Source: Adiantum capillus-veneris
Lineage: Eukaryota; Streptophyta; Polypodiopsida; Polypodiales; Pteridaceae
Length of the DNA: 64,000 bases
Assembly (NCBI GenBank): GCA_014529385.2
Contig: CM043959.1
Location: forward strand, 46,951,928-47,015,927
Direction: 5' to 3'
The notes under the pieces were generated by a model that saw only the letters and a list, made by a program, of their open reading frames with translations, was not told the origin of the DNA and ran no database searches. The position numbers and the translations under genes are program-made. Shown here one piece after another: positions 59,049-64,000 of the stretch; position 1 is the first letter of the stretch, and each line of letters begins with the position of its first letter.

Positions 59049-61154
59049 TTATCCTTGAATGCCGATTGAAGATGAGCAAAAGCTCAACTTCTCCTTGTTG
59101 ACCACCTTTGTAAACATGTCTGCAGGATTTTCACTTGTATGCACCTTTCCTAGCTTTAGTTGTCCCTCTTCCAAAAGAGTGCGTATGAAGTGATATCTCA
59201 CCTCAATGTGCTTTGTCCTTGAATGAAAGGCTGAGTTCTTCGCAAGATAGATAGCGCTTTGGCTATCACTGTACAAGACACAATTGTCTTGTTTGAATCC
59301 AAGCTCTTCTAAGAATCTGTGAAGCCACAGAATTTCTTTGCTTGCCTCCGTCATTGCTACATACTCTGCTTCCGTGGTAGAAAGTGAAACCACTTTCTGC
59401 AGCTTTGAAGCCCAGCTTACTGCTATGCCTCCAACCGTGAACACATAGCCAGTAGTGCTCCTTCGAGTATCTTTGTCACCTGCCATATTTGCATCAGCAT
59501 ACCCTTCTAGAAAAATATTAGTTCCTCCAAAATACAAAGCATTTGTCATTGTCCCTTTTAGATACCTAAGTATCCACTTCACAGCTTGCCAATGCTCTTT
59601 ACCTGGGTTGTCCATGAACCTACTCACAACTCCCACTACATGTGCAATGTCTGGCCTTGTCCAGACCATAGCATACATTAGAGAACCTACCGCTGCAGCA
59701 TATGGAACTTTAGACATATAGGCTATCTCCTCTTGTGTCTTTGGACACGTATCCTTTGTTAGTTTAAAATGACCAGCCAAAGGTGTAGAAACTGGTTTTG
59801 CATTTTGCATTGCAAACCTTTCTAGTACCTTCTTGATGTAATCTTCTTGAGATAGCTTTATTGTCTTCTTCGTCCTGTCCCTTGATATTTTCATACCAAG
59901 TATCCTCTTTGCAGCACCTAAATCTTTCATTGAAAAAGATTTGGACAGCTCCTCTTTTAGGTCTTTGATGTCCTGCATGTTAGCACTTGCAATCAACATG
60001 TCATCAACATACAACATTAGGATGATGAATTTCCCATCTCCCAAATTCTTCGTGTAGACGCAATGATCCGAGTTGCATCTTGTGAATCCATGATCCAACA
60101 TCCATCGATCAAACTTCAAGTACCATTGTCTTGATGCTTGCTTTAAACCATACAAGCTCTTCTTTAATCTACAAACCATTTTCTCCTTACCTTTTACTTC
60201 ATACCCCTTTGGTTGAAGCATGTAGATTTCCTCCTCTAAGTCACCGTGAGGGAATGCCATATTTACATCCATTTGCTCGAGATTTAGATCATGAGCAGCC
60301 ACAAGGCTTAAGACAAGCCTAATTGAGTTCATTTTTACAACAGGAGAAAATATTTCATTGAAGTCAATACCTTTCTTTTGAGAAAAACCTTTCACCACAA
60401 CCCTAGATTTGTACCTTTTCTTCCCACCTTCTTCTTCCTTTAGCTTGTACACCCATTTGTTTTGAAGTGCCCGCTTACCTTTAGGCAACTCAACCAACTC
60501 CCATGTTTGGTTGCAATGTAGTGAGTCCATCTCCACTTGCATGCTCTTCGTCCATTCTTCTTTGGATTCATGTTGCATAGCTTCTTCATATGATTCCGGC
60601 TCTCCAGAATCTGAGATCAAGAGATGGTTGAAGGAAGGAACAAACCTTTCTGGAGGTCTACTTGCTCTTGTAGATCTTCGGGGAATAGGTTGAGGCTCCT
60701 CATTTGGTTGACATTGTTGCACATTGTCACCGTTTGCAGTCCTTGAGTCTTCACCGTCCTCAAGCTCCATATACTCATCACCTGTTTCTTTTGTTTGTTT
60801 TCTTTCCAAGTAATCTTTGTACATATTTTGTTCATTAAAAATTACATCCCTACTCCTTAAGATTTTACCATCTTCAGGATTCCATAGGCGATACCCAAAG
60901 TCTCCTTCTCCATAGCCAATGAAGAAACACTTTTTGGACTTTGCATCTAACTTTGATCTTAGGCTTCTATCTATGTGCATGAAAGCTTCACACCCAAACA
61001 CTTTGAGAAATGCATAATTCACCGGTTTACCTGTCCATGCCTCTTCTGGAACTCCCCCATCCAATGCCGTTGAGGGTGACCGATTGATTAAGTACACAGA
61101 CGTACTTACAACTTCCGCCCAAAGCTCAAGCGGTAGGCCTGCATGTAGCCGCAT
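59049..61154 (-). CDS. Copia polyprotein, downstream part: integrase C-terminus, RT, RNase H
   Basis: 701 codons from the first Met after the stop. Starts with RLHAGLPLELWAEVVSTSVY, the copia integrase core C-terminal portion, then FLKVFGCEAFMHIDRSLRSK and FFIGYGEGDFGYRLW. RT begins with WELVELPKGKRALQNKWVYK; motif A is QMDVNMAFPHGDLEEEIYML, then CRLKKSLYGLKQASRQWYLK; the catalytic motif is MLYVDDMLIA. RNase H shows GYADANMAGDKDTRRSTTGY, STTEAEYVAMTEASKE and LYSDSQSAIYLAKN, and ends with RTKHIEVRYHFIR. All key residues are present. It is in the same frame as the upstream part, separated only by the TGA at 61164-61166, so the Met at 61154 is unlikely to be a true start. Confidence 0.95.
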   Translation of the reverse strand: MRLHAGLPLELWAEVVSTSVYLINRSPSTALDGGVPEEAWTGKPVNYAFLKVFGCEAFMHIDRSLRSKLDAKSKKCFFIGYGEGDFGYRLWNPEDGKILRSRDVIFNEQNMYKDYLERKQTKETGDEYMELEDGEDSRTANGDNVQQCQPNEEPQPIPRRSTRASRPPERFVPSFNHLLISDSGEPESYEEAMQHESKEEWTKSMQVEMDSLHCNQTWELVELPKGKRALQNKWVYKLKEEEGGKKRYKSRVVVKGFSQKKGIDFNEIFSPVVKMNSIRLVLSLVAAHDLNLEQMDVNMAFPHGDLEEEIYMLQPKGYEVKGKEKMVCRLKKSLYGLKQASRQWYLKFDRWMLDHGFTRCNSDHCVYTKNLGDGKFIILMLYVDDMLIASANMQDIKDLKEELSKSFSMKDLGAAKRILGMKISRDRTKKTIKLSQEDYIKKVLERFAMQNAKPVSTPLAGHFKLTKDTCPKTQEEIAYMSKVPYAAAVGSLMYAMVWTRPDIAHVVGVVSRFMDNPGKEHWQAVKWILRYLKGTMTNALYFGGTNIFLEGYADANMAGDKDTRRSTTGYVFTVGGIAVSWASKLQKVVSLSTTEAEYVAMTEASKEILWLHRFLEELGFKQDNCVLYSDSQSAIYLAKNSAFHSRTKHIEVRYHFIRTLLEEGQLKLGKVHTSENPADMFTKVVNKEKLSFCSSSIGIQG

Positions 61155-61163
61155 GCTTCGTGC

Positions 61164-62936
61164 TCATTCCATGATTGTCCTGTTCATCCTTTCCGAAATC
61201 CCATTTTGTTGAGGTGTCCTTGGGGTTGTCCTTTGCCTCCGAATGCCATTGCTAGCACAAAAGCTTTCAAAAGCTTGGCTGCAATATTCGCCTCCAGTGT
61301 CGGATCTGAGGCATTTAACCTTGGTACCTGTTTCATTCTCCACAAAGGCTTTCCACCTTTGAAATATGGAAAATACATCGGACTTATTCTTCATGCCATA
61401 AACCCATGTTTTTCTAGTCGCATCGTCTATGAATGTTACATAGTACAATGAGCCACCAAGTGATGGTGTACTTGCAGGACCCCAAACATCAGAATGAACC
61501 AACTCAAGTTTTTTATTTTTTCTTTCATTTCCTGATTTTTGAAATTTTACCCTCTTTTGTTTACCATAAACACAATCTTCACAGAACTCTAAGTCCACTT
61601 CTTTCAAACCTGGTAGAAGCTTCTTTGTTTGAAGGATTTGCATTCCTTTGGCACTCATATGCCCAAGTCGGTAGTGCCACACCGCACTGTCAACTTCTGT
61701 AGTTGCTGCACAAGCTGAAGGTTGCGTGCTAATAGTACACAAGTAAAGTGTACCAACTTTTTCACCCTTGGCAACCACCAAAGATCCCTTTGAGATCTTC
61801 CACCGTTTGTTTCCGAATGCAATGTTGTGACCTTCATCGTCCAATTGTCCTGTAGAGATCAAATTTTTGCAAAGAGAAGGAACATGCCTAACATCTTTAA
61901 GCTTCCATTCATTTCCGTTAGCAGTTTTGACAGAAACTGTACCTTTGCCGACAATCTCACAAGCTTCATCATCTCCCAAGTATACATACCCAAAATTACC
62001 TTTGGTGTAGTCTTGGAAATGTTGCTTGTGTGGTGTCGCATGGAATGAAGCCCCGGAATCTACTATCCAGGAATTAGACACATTGTCTAATGAGAGAATT
62101 AGAGCATCTTGCTCTACTTTACCTGCCACATTGGCCTCCGATGTTGGCTTGTTGTCTTGAGACTCTGTCTCCTTCTTCTTCTTGGACCAGCAATCCTTCT
62201 TGACGTGGCCCTTCTTGCCGCAGTTCCAACATTCAAGAACTGACTTTGTGCGTGACTTGCTCCGCCTTGAGCGATCACGACCCTTTTGGTTTTTGAACCT
62301 CTCCTTAAGCCTTCCTCTTGTTTCCACTGATAGTGCAGCACTTGATGATTCTCTTGTGCTTCTCCTTCGCATTTCCTCGCTTAGGAGAACACCCACATCA
62401 TCAAACTTAAGAGTATTTGTGCCAGAGATAGAATTACTTACAGCCATCACAAGGCTGTCCCAACTATCCGGTAGAGATGATAGTATAAGGAGAGCTCGCA
62501 CTTCGTCATCGAAATTGATTTTCACTGATCGAAGTTGACTTATGTTTGTGTTAAAGTCATTTAGGTGTTCTGCAACTGAACCATTCTCTGCCATCTTTAG
62601 ATTGAACAAGCGCTTCATAAGAAATACCTTATTGGATGCCGATGGTTTCTCGTAGAAGTCGTCAAGTGACTTCATCAAGTCCTCCGTGGTCTTCATCTCC
62701 AAAACATTGAAGGCCACCGTTGACGCCAAGCTTAACCGGATTGTTCCCAGTGCCTTTCGATCAAGGACAATCCATGCTTCATCTGCCATTGTTGCGGGCT
62801 TCTTCGCAAGACCACCTAGTGGCAAATAGAGGTCCTTCTGGTAGAGATAGTTTTCAATCTGCATCTTCCAATGTTGGTAGTTTTTGTTGTTGAACTTCTC
62901 AATCTTGAGCTTCCCTTCCTCCGCCATAACTCCCAC
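61164..62936 (-). CDS. Copia polyprotein, upstream part: gag, protease, integrase
   Basis: 590 codons. Gag starts (M)AEEGKLKIEKFNNKNYQHWK; the Met at 62927 (MAEE) is as likely as 62936. Gag continues with EMKTTEDLMKSLDDFYEKPS and the zinc knuckle CWNCGKKGHVKKDCW. Protease active site is WIVDSGASFHATP. The integrase zinc-binding region is HYRLGHMSAKGM ... FCEDCVYGKQKRVKF; catalytic residues are in LVHSDVWGPAS, RSDTGGEYCS and NGISERMNRTI. The frame ends IME then TGA, where relatives carry a basic residue, consistent with a single-base change of an Arg codon. Product would lack RT unless the stop is read through. An otherwise intact frame marks it as young. Confidence 0.95.
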   Translation of the reverse strand: MGVMAEEGKLKIEKFNNKNYQHWKMQIENYLYQKDLYLPLGGLAKKPATMADEAWIVLDRKALGTIRLSLASTVAFNVLEMKTTEDLMKSLDDFYEKPSASNKVFLMKRLFNLKMAENGSVAEHLNDFNTNISQLRSVKINFDDEVRALLILSSLPDSWDSLVMAVSNSISGTNTLKFDDVGVLLSEEMRRRSTRESSSAALSVETRGRLKERFKNQKGRDRSRRSKSRTKSVLECWNCGKKGHVKKDCWSKKKKETESQDNKPTSEANVAGKVEQDALILSLDNVSNSWIVDSGASFHATPHKQHFQDYTKGNFGYVYLGDDEACEIVGKGTVSVKTANGNEWKLKDVRHVPSLCKNLISTGQLDDEGHNIAFGNKRWKISKGSLVVAKGEKVGTLYLCTISTQPSACAATTEVDSAVWHYRLGHMSAKGMQILQTKKLLPGLKEVDLEFCEDCVYGKQKRVKFQKSGNERKNKKLELVHSDVWGPASTPSLGGSLYYVTFIDDATRKTWVYGMKNKSDVFSIFQRWKAFVENETGTKVKCLRSDTGGEYCSQAFESFCASNGIRRQRTTPRTPQQNGISERMNRTIME

Positions 62937-62984
62937 TCAATTCAAGGAATCCTTTCCTTGAGATAATTTAGCTACGAGCAAACC

Positions 62985-62999
62985 TTGCTCTGATACTAG
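62985..62999 (-). promoter_or_regulatory. Primer binding site of copia element
   Basis: On the element strand ACTAGTATCAGAGCAAGG follows the LTR end CTAACA. The part GTATCAGAGC matches the initiator tRNA-Met type site TGGTATCAGAGC used by most plant copia elements, with CTAGTATC in place of TGGTATC. Confidence 0.85.
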
Positions 63000-63000
63000 T

Positions 63001-63756
63001 TGTTAGGAAATAAGACGTAGCTAAATAGATAATTGAGTAGATTACTTAATGGAGAGAGACAGATTTATATACACGAGATTATAGAGTAGAGAGAGAGTAC
63101 ACACGATATACGTGGTTCACCCAATGTGGGCTACGTCCACGGGAAAGCAGCCACTCAATGGCTTTAGTACTTCAAAACAAGAAGTAGTTTACAAAGGGAT
63201 TATACTCTTAATGGAGCTCCCGCCTTGCTTCACTCTCACCACCTCACATTCACCTTGTTGCATCAACTTCACACTATGAAATGTGTGTAGAAATGGCCTC
63301 CTTTTATAGGCCAAAAGGGTTGCCCTCTCTTATGAGAGACAGCCATGTGTGGCCGCCCTTGTGCGCATAAGTCCAAATCGGACCCTCCAATCCGCCCATG
63401 TGTAGCCGCCCTTGAGAGGACAAGTCCGCTTTTGAATTCGGCCACCGGCCACCGGCCATTGACTTCCGACCACCGGCCATCGGCCATTGACTACCGGCCA
63501 CCGGCCAACCGACCGGTTGTTTTCCGACCACTTTTCGGCCGCCGTCCGACCATAATATTCCGGCAAAAAAGAAAGTCTCGGGGGCCTCCGCCCCCGAGGC
63601 CTTTAATGTTGCCCCTGATTCTTGTCCGTGAAAATTTTGGTTTTCGGTGAGTGATTTTCCTTCACGCACGATGGCTTCTCCTCATAATGGGGGCCTTACA
63701 AATGAGCGCTTTTACCACAGAAAATTACAAGGGTAAATCAGGCTCCATACTTAACA
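63001..63756 (-). repeat. 5' LTR of Ty1/copia element (756 bp)
   Basis: Partner of 58203-58988. The TATA box lies at 63299-63308 on the element strand. It has one fewer GGCCACCGGCCA block than the 3' LTR (63438-63515). Confidence 0.97.
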
Positions 63757-63761
63757 TGTTC

Positions 63762-64000
63762 CCCATTACGTTTTAAGGATAGTGAACCATCTATACCATA
63801 AATATGACTTCCCATGGAAGATTTTTACCACTTTTGAACTTCTGGCAAGGTGAAACAAGGAGGTTCTTAGCTGTTGCTCAACATGAATAAGGTAGGGAAA
63901 AAATCACGACTTTTTCCTAACTAGCACAAATATACAATTTTTCAGTTATGTGACTATTTTTCACATGAACATATACTCCCTTGAGACACACTTGATGTCT
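63762..64000. other. Flank right of copia element, nothing recognised
   Basis: AT-leaning DNA, continuous with the left flank ending at 58202 once the element is removed. No gene. Confidence 0.5.

Larger units (their letters stand above)
58203..63756 (-). mobile_element. Complete Ty1/copia retrotransposon, 5.55 kb
   Basis: Two similar LTRs, a perfect TGTTC target duplication, a primer binding site, a polypurine tract and one polyprotein frame in copia order (gag, protease, integrase, RT, RNase H) make this a complete element. The only coding lesion found is one stop codon inside integrase. LTR differences are a few per cent including indels. It inserted into non-genic DNA. Confidence 0.97.

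Overview
This window looks like intergenic DNA from a large, repeat-packed land-plant nuclear genome. No bacterial-type gene organisation, operon, tRNA, rRNA or clearly intact host gene is visible. It is dominated by Ty3/gypsy and Ty1/copia LTR retrotransposons of plant type, Penelope-like reverse transcriptases without a readable endonuclease, small inverted-repeat elements and many TG, GA and AT microsatellites. Endonuclease-less Penelope relatives have been reported in early-diverging land plants, so a fern, lycophyte, bryophyte or gymnosperm is plausible. The sequence alone does not decide this.

Layout. 1-6.4 kb: two Penelope-like pseudogenes arranged head to head, the left one followed by a G-rich 47-bp minisatellite that has been tandemly duplicated, the right one split by a 335-bp inverted-repeat element. 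6.4-8.25 kb: first copy of an about 1.9-kb dispersed repeat with LTR-like promoter and poly(A) signals; its partner lies at 52.2-54.4 kb. 8.3-14.2 kb: no recognised gene; a two-unit repeat, an inverted-repeat element bounded by GC-rich palindromes, and a perfect 47-bp-arm inverted repeat flanked by TC and GA tracts. 14.3-19.9 kb: the 5' part (PBS, long leader, extra ORF, gag) of a Tat/Ogre-like Ty3/gypsy element on the minus strand, whose leader holds five palindromes about 285 bp apart. 20-24 kb: AT-rich DNA with small tandem repeats.

24.97-35.09 kb: a complete Ty3/gypsy element on the minus strand with near-identical 2-kb LTRs, a 4-bp target duplication, PBS, PPT, a leader ORF, gag, and a pol inactivated by point lesions. 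It is nested in a transposase-like pseudogene whose two halves lie at 35.1-35.9 kb and 23.9-24.97 kb. 36.0-37.1 kb is almost pure AT. 37.2-38.7 kb contains three more GC-rich palindromes. 41.0-48.3 kb: a decayed plus-strand Ty3/gypsy element with a second retropepsin-like segment after integrase, ending in a polypurine tract and an LTR start. 50.76-51.35 kb: an integrase fragment from another gypsy lineage. 58.20-63.76 kb: a complete Ty1/copia element on the minus strand with 786/756-bp LTRs, a perfect 5-bp target duplication, and a polyprotein interrupted by one in-frame stop.

The genes do not form a host pathway; each cluster is a self-mobilising unit or its remains. The nesting gives relative ages. 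The 25-35 kb gypsy and the copia element are young. The Penelope copies, the gag-only element and the 41-48 kb gypsy are old. The least explained structures are the recurring GC-rich palindrome family, the palindrome array in the Ogre-like leader, and the perfect inverted repeat at 14 kb.
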